Below are positions 26,462 through 35,849 of a stretch of 64,000 bases of DNA, in pieces. Origin of the DNA: Thermohalobaculum sp965247385. Lineage in GTDB: Bacteria > Pseudomonadota > Alphaproteobacteria > Rhodobacterales > Rhodobacteraceae. The DNA lies in contig CBDFHG010000006.1 of the NCBI GenBank assembly GCA_965247385.1, positions 310,001-374,000 of the forward strand, written 5' to 3'. Both the position numbers and the translations under genes were made by a program. A model generated the notes under the pieces. It did not search any database, was not told the origin of the DNA, and saw only the letters and a program-made list of their open reading frames with translations. Numbering within the stretch: the stretch's first letter is position 1; the number at the start of each line of letters is the position of its first letter.

Positions 26462-26659
26462 ATGCGCATCCCCGACCGCATCTTCGTCCTGACCGGTTGG
26501 TGGCTGTTCGTCATTTGCGCTGCGTTCTTCATTTACGCCTCGGCTCGCTCCGGCGATGTCATCTCGCTGCTTGGCAGTGTCGCCTTCATGGCCGCCAATA
26601 TTGCCTTCCTGATCCCCTTCTACCGTCGCTCGTCGCGCGACGATGAACACGAGGACTAG
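26462..26659 (+). CDS. small two-span membrane protein
   Basis: A 65-residue protein with two hydrophobic segments, VLTGWWLFVICAAFFIYA and ISLLGSVAFMAANIAFLIPF, and a charged C-terminal tail. No family is recognised. It sits 4 bases after the GFA gene and 4 bases before gltB, so it is very likely translated. Confidence 0.7.
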   Translation: MRIPDRIFVLTGWWLFVICAAFFIYASARSGDVISLLGSVAFMAANIAFLIPFYRRSSRDDEHED

Positions 26660-26663
26660 AACG

Positions 26664-29600
26664 ATGACCAACCGCACATACGACCATGGCTGGGTTGACG
26701 CCTACGAGGCAAAGCGCGACCGCCTTGCCCGCGACGGCATGTATCTGCCCGACGAGGAGCACGCCTCCTGCGGTGTCGGCCTGGTCGCCGCCGTCGATGG
26801 TCAGCCCCGGCGCGACGTGGTCGAGCACGGCATCAATGCGCTGAAGGCGGTCTGGCACCGCGGCGCTGTCGATGCCGACGGCAAGACCGGCGACGGCGCG
26901 GGCATCCATGTGCAGATCCCCGTCGCGTTCTTCAGGGACCAGATCCAGCGCACCGGCCACGAGCCCCGGGATACCCTGCTGGCGGTCGGTCAGGTGTTCC
27001 TGCCGCGCACGAATTTCGGCGCTCAGGAGACCTGCCGCACCATTGTCGAGACCGAGGTTCTGCGGCTGGGTTATTACATCTATGGTTGGCGCCAGGTGCC
27101 GGTGAACATCGCCGTGCTGGGCGAGAAGGCCAACGCCACCCGGCCCGGCATCGAGCAGATCCTGATCTCGAACGCCAAGGGGGCCGATGAGGAGACCTTC
27201 GAGCGCGAGCTTTATGTGATTCGCCGGCGCATCGAAAAAGCGGTGGCGCAGGCTCAGATCTCGGGCTTCTACATCTGCTCGCTGTCATGCCGCTCGGTGA
27301 TCTACAAGGGCATGATGCTGGCCGAGCAGGTGGCGGATTTCTACCCCGATCTTCTGGACGAACGCTTCGTCTCGGCCTTCGCCATCTACCACCAGCGCTA
27401 TTCCACCAACACCTTCCCGCAATGGTGGCTGGCGCAGCCGTTCCGCATGTTGGCCCATAACGGCGAGATAAACACGCTGAAAGGCAACATGAACTGGATG
27501 CGCAGCCATGAGATCCGCATGGCCTCGAGCTTCCTCGGCGATCTGGCCGAGGACATCAAGCCGATCATCCCCAACGGCTCGTCCGACAGCGCCGCGCTGG
27601 ACGCGGTGTTCGAGGTCATGGTGCGGGCCGGGCGCAGTGCGCCGATGGCCAAGACCATGCTGGTGCCGGAAGCATGGTCGAACGACCAGGACATGCCGGA
27701 CGCCTGGCGGGCGATGTATTCCTATTCCAATGCGGTGATGGAACCCTGGGACGGCCCCGCCGCCCTGGCCATGACCGATGGCCGTTATGTCTGCGCCGGG
27801 ATGGACCGCAACGGCTTGCGCCCGATGCGCTACGTGGTCACCGGCGACGGGTTGGTGATCGCCGGGTCCGAGGTCGGCATGGTGCCCACCGACGAGGCCA
27901 CCATCCGCGAGAAAGGCCGCCTTGGCCCGGGCCAGATGATCGCCGTCGACATCGCCGAGGGCCGTTTGCTGCACGACGCCGAGCTGAAGGACGAGTTGGC
28001 CGCCGAGCAGCCCTTTGCCGAGTGGATCGAGAAGGTCACCGAAATCTCCGACGAGATCGGCGGCCAGCCCGAAACCCGGCTGTACAAGGGTGCGGAACTG
28101 AGGCGGCGCCAGATCGCGGCGGGCTATTCCATCGAGGAGCTGGAGACCATCCTCCACCCCATGGCCGAGGACGCCAAGGAAGCGATCGGATCAATGGGCG
28201 ACGACACCCCGTCTGCGGTGCTGTCGGACCTGTATCGGCCCTTGAGCCATTTCTTCCGGCAGAACTTCAGCCAGGTCACCAACCCACCCATCGACAGCCT
28301 GCGCGAGCATCGGGTGATGAGCCTGAAGACCCGTTTCGGGAACCTGAAGAACGTGCTGGATCAGGACAGCAGCCAGACCGAGATCATCACTCTGGAAAGC
28401 CCGGTGGTCTCGAACGGCCAGTTCACCCGGTTGGTCGAGGAATTCGGCGACAGCCACCGGGTGATCCATTGTGTGTTCCCCGCCGCAAGCGGTGCGGGCA
28501 CCCTGCGCCACGCGGTGGACCGGGTGCGCGCCGAGGCCGAGGAAGCCGTGCGCGCCGGGGCCGGGCACATCATCCTGACCGACGAGACGGCGGATGCCGA
28601 CAACATCGCCATGCCGATGATCCTGGCGACCTCGGCGGCGCATAGCTGGCTGGTCGGGCGTGGGCTGCGGACCTTCTGTTCGATCAATCTGCGCTCGGCC
28701 GAATGCCTCGACCCGCATTACTTCGCCGTGCTGGTCGGGGTAGGTGCGACCACGGTCAACGCCTGGCTGGCGCAGGATTCGATCCTCGACCGGGTCGAAC
28801 GCGGGCTGCTGGACGAGACCGGGGCCGAGCAGGCCATCGCCAATTTCCGTGATGCCATCGATCAGGGCCTGCTGAAGACCATGTCGAAGATGGGCATCTC
28901 GGTGGTCTCCTCCTATCGCGGCGGCTGCAATTTCGAAGCGGTCGGCCTGAGCCGCGCCCTGGTGGCCGAGTTCTTCCCGGGGATGCCGTCGCGCATCTCC
29001 GGCATCGGCATCCGGGGCATCGAGTCGAAACTGCGCGCGGTTCATGCCAAGGCATTTAGCGGTATGGCCGAGATCCTGCCCATCGGCGGCATCTACAAGG
29101 CGCGGCGCAAGGGCGAGGCCCATGCCTGGGGCGCCAATGTCATGCATGGAATGCAGGCGGCGGTCAGCCAGAACTCCTATGCGCTGTGGAAGAAATACAG
29201 CGATGCGATGCGGGCCCAGCAGCCGATCCATCTGCGCGACCTGCTGGACTTCAAGCCCATCGGTCCGGCGGTGCCGCTGGAGGAGGTCGAGAGCATCACC
29301 GCGATCCGCAAGCGCTTCGTCACGCCGGGCATGTCGCTGGGCGCGCTGAGCCCGGAGGCGCACAAGGCGCTGAATGTCGCCATGAACCGGATCGGCGCCA
29401 AGTCCGATAGCGGCGAGGGCGGCGAGGATCCGAAGCACTTCCATCCGGAACCGAACGGCGACAACCCGTCGGCCAAGATCAAGCAGGTCGCCAGCGGCCG
29501 CTTCGGCGTCACCGCCGAGTACCTGAACCAGTGCGCCGAACTGGAGATAAAGGTCGCCCAGGGCGCCAAGCCCGGCGAGGGCGGCCAGATTCCCGGCTTC

Positions 29601-31202
29601 AAGGTCACCGAGATGATCGCCAAGCTGCGCCACGCGACCCCCGGCGTGGCGCTGATCTCGCCGCCGCCGCACCACGACATCTATTCCATCGAGGATCTGG
29701 CGCAGCTGATCTACGACCTCAAGCAGATCAACCCGGACGCCAAGGTTTGCGTCAAGCTGGTGGCCTCGTCGGGCGTCGGCACCATCGCGGCGGGCGTGGC
29801 CAAGGCCAAAGCCGATGTGATCCTGATTTCGGGTCACAACGGCGGCACCGGGGCCTCGCCCCAGACCTCGATCAAGTATGCCGGCCTGCCGTGGGAGATG
29901 GGCCTGACCGAGGCGCATCAGGTGCTGGCGCTGAACAACCTGCGCAGCCGCATCACGCTGCGCACCGATGGCGGGCTGAGGACCGGGCGCGACATCGTCA
30001 TCGCGGCGATGATGGGCGCCGAGGAATACGGCGTCGGCACCGCATCCCTGATCGCCATGGGCTGCATCATGGTGCGCCAGTGCCAGTCGAACACCTGCCC
30101 GGTGGGGGTCTGCACCCAGGATCCGGCGCTGCGCGAGAAGTTCACCGGCACGGCGGACAAGGTGGTCAACCTGTTCAGCCTGATGGCCCACGAGGTGCGC
30201 GATATCCTTGCCTCGCTCGGTGCGCGTTCGCTGGACGAGGTTCTGGGCCGCGCCGACATGCTGACCCAGGTCAGCCGGGGGGCGGCCAATCTGGACGATC
30301 TAGACCTCAACCCGATGCTGGTCCGGGTCGATGAGGGCGACGTGGTGAAATACAACCGCGACCGCGAGCGCAATGCGGTGCCGGACACGCTGGACGCCCA
30401 GATCGTCGCCGATGCCGGGCCGTTCCTGAACGACGGCGAGAAGATGCGGCTGGATTACACGGTGCAGAACACCCACCGCACCATCGGCACCCGGGTCTCC
30501 AGCCACATCGTGCGCCGCTTCGGCATGAACAACAGCTTGCAGGAGGGCCACCTGACGGTGCGGCTCGACGGCTCCTGCGGCCAGTCGCTGGGGGCATTCG
30601 CGGCACCGGGGCTGAAACTGGAGGTGTTCGGAGACGCCAACGACTATGTCGGCAAGGGGCTGTCGGGAGCGGTGATTTCCCTGCGCCCGCCGCTGAACTC
30701 GCCGCTGGTGGCCGAGGACAATACCATCATCGGCAACACCGTGCTCTACGGCGCTACCGCGGGCAAGCTGTTCGCTAACGGCCAGGCCGGTGAGCGTTTC
30801 GCGGTCAGGAACTCCGGCGCCCATGTGGTGGTCGAGGGCTGCGGCTCGAACGGCTGCGAATACATGACCGGCGGGGTCGCGGTGATCCTCGGGACTGTCG
30901 GCGACAACTTCGGCGCCGGCATGACCGGGGGCATGGCCTATGTCCACGACCCGGCCGGGGAACTGCCCGCCAAGGCCAATATGGAAACGCTGGTGATCAC
31001 CCGCGTCGAGGCGGCCTGGTGGGAGGAGGAACTGCTGAACCTGGTGCGCGAGCATGCCGCCCAGACCGGCAGCCTGAAGGCAACCGAAATCCTGCGCCAC
31101 TGGGACGAGGAACTGCCCAGCTTCTGGCAGGTCTGCCCCAAGGAAATGATCTCGCGTCTGCCGAGGCCGCTGAGTGACAGGGTGGAGGAGGCGCGGGCGT
31201 GA
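26664..31202 (+). CDS. gltB: glutamate synthase large subunit
   Basis: GltB takes the amide of glutamine and forms glutamate from 2-oxoglutarate. The 1512-residue length is standard. The mature nucleophile is Cys36 in EEHASCGVGLV, so a 35-residue propeptide is expected to be removed. The glutaminase domain is followed by a central domain and an FMN-binding barrel (GGTGASPQTSIKYAG). Next come the 3Fe-4S cysteines in CIMVRQCQSNTCPVG and the C-terminal beta-helix (GGVAVILGTVGDNFGAGMTG). The start at 26664 is preferred over an in-frame ATG 21 bases upstream that overlaps the small membrane gene. Confidence 0.97.
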   Translation: MTNRTYDHGWVDAYEAKRDRLARDGMYLPDEEHASCGVGLVAAVDGQPRRDVVEHGINALKAVWHRGAVDADGKTGDGAGIHVQIPVAFFRDQIQRTGHEPRDTLLAVGQVFLPRTNFGAQETCRTIVETEVLRLGYYIYGWRQVPVNIAVLGEKANATRPGIEQILISNAKGADEETFERELYVIRRRIEKAVAQAQISGFYICSLSCRSVIYKGMMLAEQVADFYPDLLDERFVSAFAIYHQRYSTNTFPQWWLAQPFRMLAHNGEINTLKGNMNWMRSHEIRMASSFLGDLAEDIKPIIPNGSSDSAALDAVFEVMVRAGRSAPMAKTMLVPEAWSNDQDMPDAWRAMYSYSNAVMEPWDGPAALAMTDGRYVCAGMDRNGLRPMRYVVTGDGLVIAGSEVGMVPTDEATIREKGRLGPGQMIAVDIAEGRLLHDAELKDELAAEQPFAEWIEKVTEISDEIGGQPETRLYKGAELRRRQIAAGYSIEELETILHPMAEDAKEAIGSMGDDTPSAVLSDLYRPLSHFFRQNFSQVTNPPIDSLREHRVMSLKTRFGNLKNVLDQDSSQTEIITLESPVVSNGQFTRLVEEFGDSHRVIHCVFPAASGAGTLRHAVDRVRAEAEEAVRAGAGHIILTDETADADNIAMPMILATSAAHSWLVGRGLRTFCSINLRSAECLDPHYFAVLVGVGATTVNAWLAQDSILDRVERGLLDETGAEQAIANFRDAIDQGLLKTMSKMGISVVSSYRGGCNFEAVGLSRALVAEFFPGMPSRISGIGIRGIESKLRAVHAKAFSGMAEILPIGGIYKARRKGEAHAWGANVMHGMQAAVSQNSYALWKKYSDAMRAQQPIHLRDLLDFKPIGPAVPLEEVESITAIRKRFVTPGMSLGALSPEAHKALNVAMNRIGAKSDSGEGGEDPKHFHPEPNGDNPSAKIKQVASGRFGVTAEYLNQCAELEIKVAQGAKPGEGGQIPGFKVTEMIAKLRHATPGVALISPPPHHDIYSIEDLAQLIYDLKQINPDAKVCVKLVASSGVGTIAAGVAKAKADVILISGHNGGTGASPQTSIKYAGLPWEMGLTEAHQVLALNNLRSRITLRTDGGLRTGRDIVIAAMMGAEEYGVGTASLIAMGCIMVRQCQSNTCPVGVCTQDPALREKFTGTADKVVNLFSLMAHEVRDILASLGARSLDEVLGRADMLTQVSRGAANLDDLDLNPMLVRVDEGDVVKYNRDRERNAVPDTLDAQIVADAGPFLNDGEKMRLDYTVQNTHRTIGTRVSSHIVRRFGMNNSLQEGHLTVRLDGSCGQSLGAFAAPGLKLEVFGDANDYVGKGLSGAVISLRPPLNSPLVAEDNTIIGNTVLYGATAGKLFANGQAGERFAVRNSGAHVVVEGCGSNGCEYMTGGVAVILGTVGDNFGAGMTGGMAYVHDPAGELPAKANMETLVITRVEAAWWEEELLNLVREHAAQTGSLKATEILRHWDEELPSFWQVCPKEMISRLPRPLSDRVEEARA

Positions 31203-31313
31203 CCTGATCCGTTGCGGGCGATGGATGAAGCAGTTGGGTGGGTTCTTCAAGGCCACCCGGCGTGCTATCGTTGTAGTTTCGGCGCAATCCGCAAGAAAAC
31301 GAACCGATCCTCA

Positions 31314-31565
31314 ATGCCCGAAATGCGTTACAAATCTTGCATCATTTGCACGAGCCCCCGAAGTGGTAGCACCCTGCTTTGCAAGCTCCTTGCCGCAACC
31401 GGCAAATCCGGAAACCCGGACTCTCATTTCCACAATCCATCAATGTCTGGCTGGCTGAAGACATTCGAGCTTTCCAGAGACGACTTCGTTTCTGACCGCG
31501 AAGCATTGAGTTCCGTATTTGATGCCGCTCGCAAGCGGGGTACCGGCAATACAAGGTTTTTCGGC
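31314..31565 (+). pseudogene. Stf0-type sulfotransferase, N-terminal fragment
   Basis: About 80 residues start at MPEMRYKSCIIC and carry the PAPS 5'-phosphosulfate loop CTSPRSGSTLLCKLLAATG, typical of Stf0-like sulfotransferases. The gene stops being recognisable at about 31560, where IS66 sequence begins. The 3'-phosphate-binding motif and the rest of the fold are gone. Confidence 0.65.
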
Positions 31566-31986
31566 CTGTGATAAAGCGCGGCAAGAACAGACAAAGCCGC
31601 TGGTCGTAGCCTTTGGGGATTGGCTGCAGGCCAATCGTGCCCGCGACTCCCGCCGGTCCCGGCTTGGCGAGGCGCTAAGCTACATTGCAAAACATATGGA
31701 CGGCTTGAAACTCTTCCTCGATGACGGATGCATCGAAACCGACAGCAATGTTGTCGAGCGCTCAATCCGGCCAATTGCCCTCAACCGCAAAAACCCTCTC
31801 TTCGCAGGCCATGACGAGGGGGCAAAAAACCGGGGCATCATCGCCTCACTCATCAAGACCTGCAAATCGAATGACGTCAATCCACGGGCCTGTATCGAAC
31901 AGACCCTCACACGCATCGCACAAGGCCACCTGCAAAGCCATATCGACGAGTTGCTGCCTTGGGCACAAAGTCAACCAGAAACCTGA
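31560..31986 (+). mobile_element. IS66-family transposase, C-terminal remnant
   Basis: The frame carries the IS66 TnpC end: LGEALSYIAKHMDGLKLFL, ETDSNVVERSIRPIALNRKN, and the closing DDE-region pattern GIIASLIKTCKSNDVNPRAC. The upstream half is missing. It differs in sequence from the complete IS66 at 43527 and truncates the sulfotransferase. The 170 bases after it hold no recognisable gene. Confidence 0.8.
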
Positions 31987-32159
31987 ACGGCCACGGAACA
32001 TCGCTTGCGATATGGCGGTATTTTCGTGCTTGTTGCGCCCGCTGGAGCCGTTCTGGTCGCTCGGACCGGCCTCATCGTCTCGGAGGATGGCGAAACCGCC
32101 GGCGCCGCGTTATGTTTCGTCGTGGGGTGAAACCCGGTCAATGGTGCCTTTTTCAACGG

Positions 32160-32465
32160 GCTGCCAAGGGTGATAATGGGGTGTATCGAATTGACCCGTC
32201 TGAGCTGCACAGGGTTTCCCCCTCTACCCCACTGGAAACGGGTAAACCCAAACAAAATGAAACCCCTGTTTCACCACAGATAAATACCCACGAAGCAAAT
32301 AAAATTAGAGAGTTGAAGATTCTTCTTAAAGCATCACAACAACGGCTTGAAGACCGTGATGAACAACTCTCCGACCTCAAGGAAGACCGTGACAAGTGGC
32401 GACAACAGGCAACCGCGCTTTTAGAAGATCAAGAGGCCACGCAGGTTTTGGAGGAGATAAGATCA
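32160..32465 (+). pseudogene. plasmid-type DNA-binding protein remnant with coiled coil
   Basis: The frame reads NGVYRIDPSELHRVSP, then a long charged helix RLEDRDEQLSDLKEDRDKWR. This matches the end of the HTH and the coiled-coil tail of small DNA-binding proteins common on alphaproteobacterial plasmids. The N-terminal HTH is absent and the frame runs into IS debris upstream. The end is also uncertain; no clear gene follows until 32656. Confidence 0.45.
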
Positions 32466-32655
32466 TGGCCAAATTTCATACAGGCATTTTGCAACAGGGG
32501 TCGCCATGGCAAGGGTAAGCACACAGGCAGAGATCATAAAACGCATCGGGGATCCTTTCAGACTCCAGAAAGCCCCAAGCCCTGCCAAAAAAACAAGGTC
32601 ACACGCCAAATGCTGCCCTTTTGTATAAATACATACTTGTAACTACATTTACATA

Positions 32656-32967
32656 ATGTTATCTATTCGATTCACATGGGATGAGGCAAAAAACCTCTCC
32701 AACCAAAAGAAACATGACGGGATCGGGTTTGAAGTCGCCGCGCATGTATTCAACGATCCTTTGCGCCTGATGGTGCAAGACCGGACCGAGGATGGCGAGG
32801 AGCGTTGGCAAACACTTGGCGTTGTGCATGGGGTGACGGTGCTTTTGGTTGCCTGCAGCATCACCGGAGAAACCGAGGGCCGTGACCCCGTTGAGATCAT
32901 CCGGATCATTTCAGCCCGTCGCGCCACCCGCAAAGAAAGGAAGCGTTATGAACAAGAAAACAGTTAG
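32656..32967 (+). CDS. brnT: BrnT-type toxin
   Basis: A 103-residue ribonuclease toxin of the type II BrnT/BrnA system. The family pattern is clear: FTWDEAKNLSNQKKHDGIGF, then the strand-rich centre and the closing EIIRIISARRATRKERKRYE. It cleaves RNA and is neutralised by BrnA. The upstream 50 bases are AT-rich and probably hold an autoregulated promoter. The stop overlaps brnA by 20 bp. Confidence 0.92.
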   Translation: MLSIRFTWDEAKNLSNQKKHDGIGFEVAAHVFNDPLRLMVQDRTEDGEERWQTLGVVHGVTVLLVACSITGETEGRDPVEIIRIISARRATRKERKRYEQENS

Positions 32968-33265
32968 CTGTATCCCAGATACCCTGCCGCCCCTGACGGC
33001 GGCACAAAAGAAGCATCTGGATGCTTTAGCCTGGATGCCAGACAGCAAAATTGATACAAGCGATACGCCAGAACTCACAGCCGCACAGCTGGACGGGATG
33101 CAGCCAGTTGCATTCTATCGTCCGGTTAAACGGCAAATCACCGCACGGGTGGATGCGGATGTTTTGGCGTGGCTCAAATCGCAAGGAAGAGGCTATCAGA
33201 GCCGCATGAATGCCATCCTGCGCCGCGAGATGCTGCAGGCCCAAAACGCTGCGGGACGCAAATAG
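32948..33265 (+). CDS. brnA: BrnA-type antitoxin
   Basis: A 105-residue antitoxin. The C-terminal ribbon-helix-helix region holds VKRQITARVDADVLAWLKSQ and YQSRMNAILRREM, typical of BrnA, which binds the toxin and represses the operon. It follows brnT with an overlap, the usual order for this system. Confidence 0.92.
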   Translation: MNKKTVSCIPDTLPPLTAAQKKHLDALAWMPDSKIDTSDTPELTAAQLDGMQPVAFYRPVKRQITARVDADVLAWLKSQGRGYQSRMNAILRREMLQAQNAAGRK

Positions 33266-33268
33266 CCG

Positions 33269-34005
33269 TCACAACCCAAAGTCGTCCCCGATATCCCGCT
33301 CATAGGTGCGCTCAACCTCGCGCTCCTTGGCTGGCTCGCTGATCTCCTGCAGGCTGGAAAAATCAGCCCCGCGCAAGGCCTCGGCCAGCCCACTCAGGGA
33401 ATGCTCGGCCACATCCCGCACTCGACTGCAGGTCTTGGCTAATCCTTCTCGCAGTTCCACCACCAGCTCACGCATCTCTTCAAGCCGGCTACTGGCTTCA
33501 CGCCAAAGATCGCCGGTGGCAGTGCGGATGCCACGCCGCTCCAGCCCCCATGCTTTCCAGCCCCCATGCTTTCCAGCCCCCATGCTTTCCAGCCAATGTC
33601 GGGCAAAGGATCGCGGTTCAGTTCCACTGCTTCAATCTCCATCTCATGCGCGACTTTGTCGTCGCCCCGCTCAAGCGCCTGGTCCTTGAGGTCCAGCTTT
33701 TCGTCGCGCTGCGCCTCAAGGCTGCGATGGTCAATTTCACGCGCCGCCTCGATCTCGCGCAAACAAGCGTTGGCATGATCGGCCCAGCTCTCGCGCCAGT
33801 CCTCCAGCAGCTCCTTGCTGTTCCAGGAGCGATCCTTGCCGCCGAACCCCTCCGCCTCGATGGCCCGGGTGGTCAGCATGACATGGGCATGATGGTTGCG
33901 CTGATCACCCTCCTCGCCAGGGGCGTGGAGGGCAACGTCAGCAATCATGCCCCGATCGATAAGTAACCGTCCGGTCTCCCCGCCCTTGAAGGGCTTGTGA
34001 TTGGC
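33269..34005 (-). pseudogene. MobA/MobL-type relaxase, 5'-truncated and frameshifted
   Basis: A MobQ-class plasmid relaxase remnant. The metal-binding histidine motif NHHAHVMLTTRAI and the following SWNSKELLEDWRESWADHAN, then IDHRSLEAQ, identify it. The N terminus with the catalytic tyrosine is missing because IS1182-like sequence begins at about 34000. The C-terminal 95 or so residues lie in another frame: three copies of a 16-bp unit at 33542-33589 shift it, while one copy would restore the frame (DIGWKAWGLERRG). It marks this region as derived from a mobilisable plasmid. Confidence 0.75.
33542..33589 (+). repeat. 16-bp tandem triplication inside relaxase remnant
   Basis: CAGCCCCCATGCTTTC is repeated exactly three times, followed by a partial fourth start. 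Two extra copies add 32 bp and break the relaxase frame. Confidence 0.9.
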
Positions 34006-34395
34006 GTGCGGGTCTTCGACAGCCAGCAATGGTCCGGCACACGATCCCGGCTCTCCAGCCGCAGAAACTCCCGCAGCGACAGCGAATCCGAGCCGCGCCA
34101 TTCCAGCCCGCGCCCAGAGTCGATGCCCTCGATGTAGCCCACCGGATGCCTGCGCAAACAGCGCCCCGGCGGCACCGAAGGCGCTCCCGTCCTGGCCGCG
34201 TAACAGCACCGGCAGGCCGCCTCGGCGAAGCCGTCGAAGCCGCCCTCGATCAGGACCGGCTGAAGACGGTCGTAGAACACATGACCCGGCGAGCGCGGCA
34301 TCTCCGCCCAGCCCACCATCAAGTCACCCTGACGATCCTTCCGCAGTCCCATCGCCATCGGCGAACCCCCCCGGTCAAATCGGAACATCAAGGAA
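34000..34395 (-). mobile_element. IS1182-type transposase, N-terminal fragment
   Basis: The frame MGLRKDRQGDLMVGWAEMPR, then SPGHVFYDRLQPVLIEGGF, and later SDSLSLREFLRLESRDRVPD followed by SWLSKTRT-like sequence, matches the first 110 or so residues of IS1182-type transposases. It is interrupted by at least one small indel and joins the relaxase remnant at about 34000. No catalytic core is left. Confidence 0.65.
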
Positions 34396-34582
34396 TCAGA
34401 CCAGGCCGCTCGCATCCAGTGCCGGTTTCGTCAACGGGCTGTTAACGCTTGATACAGCTGATCTCTCGCCCGAAGAAGATCGCGGTTGGTCGCCACAACA
34501 GCACCATTTACGCTCCTGGTGAGATCGACAAATCGTGCTTCATTTGGCAAACCGTTTGTGAAAGTTTGACAGGAGTGGGCAA

Positions 34583-35611
34583 ATGAAGATCATCCATAGC
34601 GACGACAACCGGCTGCATTTTCCGCAGGGAGAGTTGTTTGGCGGTGAACTGGTAACGCCGTTCGAGCGACCGTCGCGGGTGGAGTTCGTACTGAATGAGT
34701 TGAAGCGGCGTGGGCACCGCGACATCAGTGCCCCCGGCGCGTTCTCCGCGAAACCGGTCAGGGCCGTCCATGATGCGAAGTATCTCAAGTTTCTGCAAAC
34801 AGCCTGGGATCAATGGATTGAGGCTGGTTACAAGGGCGAGATTCTTCCGACGGTCGTCCCGGCCCGGCGCATGCGGCAGATCGAGCCGCGCCATATTGAC
34901 GGCAAGGTTGGCTACTACGCGCTGGCCATCGAAACCGCGATGACGCCCGGCACATGGCAAGCGGCGAAAGCATCCTGTGCAGTGGCGCAGACAGCGCAAC
35001 GGCTGGTATCCAAGGGCGACGATGCCGCATTCGCATTGTGCCGGCCGCCCGGGCACCACGCGGCGCGCGATCTTTATGGCGGATATTGTTTCCTCAACAA
35101 TGCCGCAATCGCGGCGCAGATGTTTCTCGACGACGGTGCGAAACGGGTAGCGATCCTGGATGTAGATTTCCATCACGGCAACGGTACCCAGGATATCTTC
35201 TACGACCGCGATGATGTGCTGTTCTGCTCGTTGCACGGGCGGCCCGAAGACGCGTTTCCGCATTTTCTGGGCTACGGGGACGAGACCGGATCCGGGGCCG
35301 GCGAGGGCTTTAACCGCAACTATCCGTTGGCGCCGGGAGCCGCCTATGACCGCTGGTCGCGCGCGTTGAAGGACGCTCTAAAGCATATCGGCCGGTTTGC
35401 GCCGGATGCTCTGGTGGTGTCGCTTGGCGTGGATGCCTACAAGGATGACCCGATCAGCTTCTTCAAGCTCGAGAGCGCGGACTTCACCTGTTGTGGGCGT
35501 CAAATTGCACGGGTAAAAAAGCCGACGCTCTTTGTGATGGAGGGTGGCTATGCAATCGCCGATATCGGGGTCAACATGGTGAATGTGCTAGAGGGATTTC
35601 TCGGGGCATAG
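34583..35611 (+). CDS. histone-deacetylase-family amidohydrolase (acetylpolyamine type)
   Basis: A 342-residue zinc hydrolase of the arginase/deacetylase fold. Catalytic marks are RPPGHHA, the zinc aspartate and histidine in LDVDFHHGNGT, and MEGGYAIADIG near the end. The start, MKIIHSDDNRLHFPQGELFGG, is like that of acetylpolyamine amidohydrolases, which remove acetyl groups from putrescine or spermidine. AGGAG lies 8 bases before the start. An amidohydrolase fragment follows. Confidence 0.85.
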   Translation: MKIIHSDDNRLHFPQGELFGGELVTPFERPSRVEFVLNELKRRGHRDISAPGAFSAKPVRAVHDAKYLKFLQTAWDQWIEAGYKGEILPTVVPARRMRQIEPRHIDGKVGYYALAIETAMTPGTWQAAKASCAVAQTAQRLVSKGDDAAFALCRPPGHHAARDLYGGYCFLNNAAIAAQMFLDDGAKRVAILDVDFHHGNGTQDIFYDRDDVLFCSLHGRPEDAFPHFLGYGDETGSGAGEGFNRNYPLAPGAAYDRWSRALKDALKHIGRFAPDALVVSLGVDAYKDDPISFFKLESADFTCCGRQIARVKKPTLFVMEGGYAIADIGVNMVNVLEGFLGA

Positions 35612-35633
35612 GGAGCAAGTCAGGTTCAGGACA

Positions 35634-35764
35634 TGACGGAACACGCTCAACGGATCATCACAAATGGCTGGCTGATAACCTTCGATGAACAGCCAGGCAT
35701 GGATGCTCTGGCCATCCGGGACGGCGAGATCATTGCGGTTGGAAGTGCCGATGATGAAGAGTGA
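35634..35764 (+). pseudogene. amidohydrolase (YtcJ-like), N-terminal fragment
   Basis: Forty-three codons start 23 bases after the deacetylase and read TNGWLITFDEQPGMDALAIR then DGEIIAVGSADDE, the usual first strands of metal-dependent amidohydrolases. A stop follows and the barrel is absent. The cut was probably made when the helicase/nuclease genes arrived. Confidence 0.6.
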
Positions 35765-35849
35765 AATGGCGTTGCTCACGTGCCAGGGCAGCACGATTGA
35801 GGCCCGCCATCGTGGAGGATGCTCTGTCGCACCTCATCCCATCGAGGCG

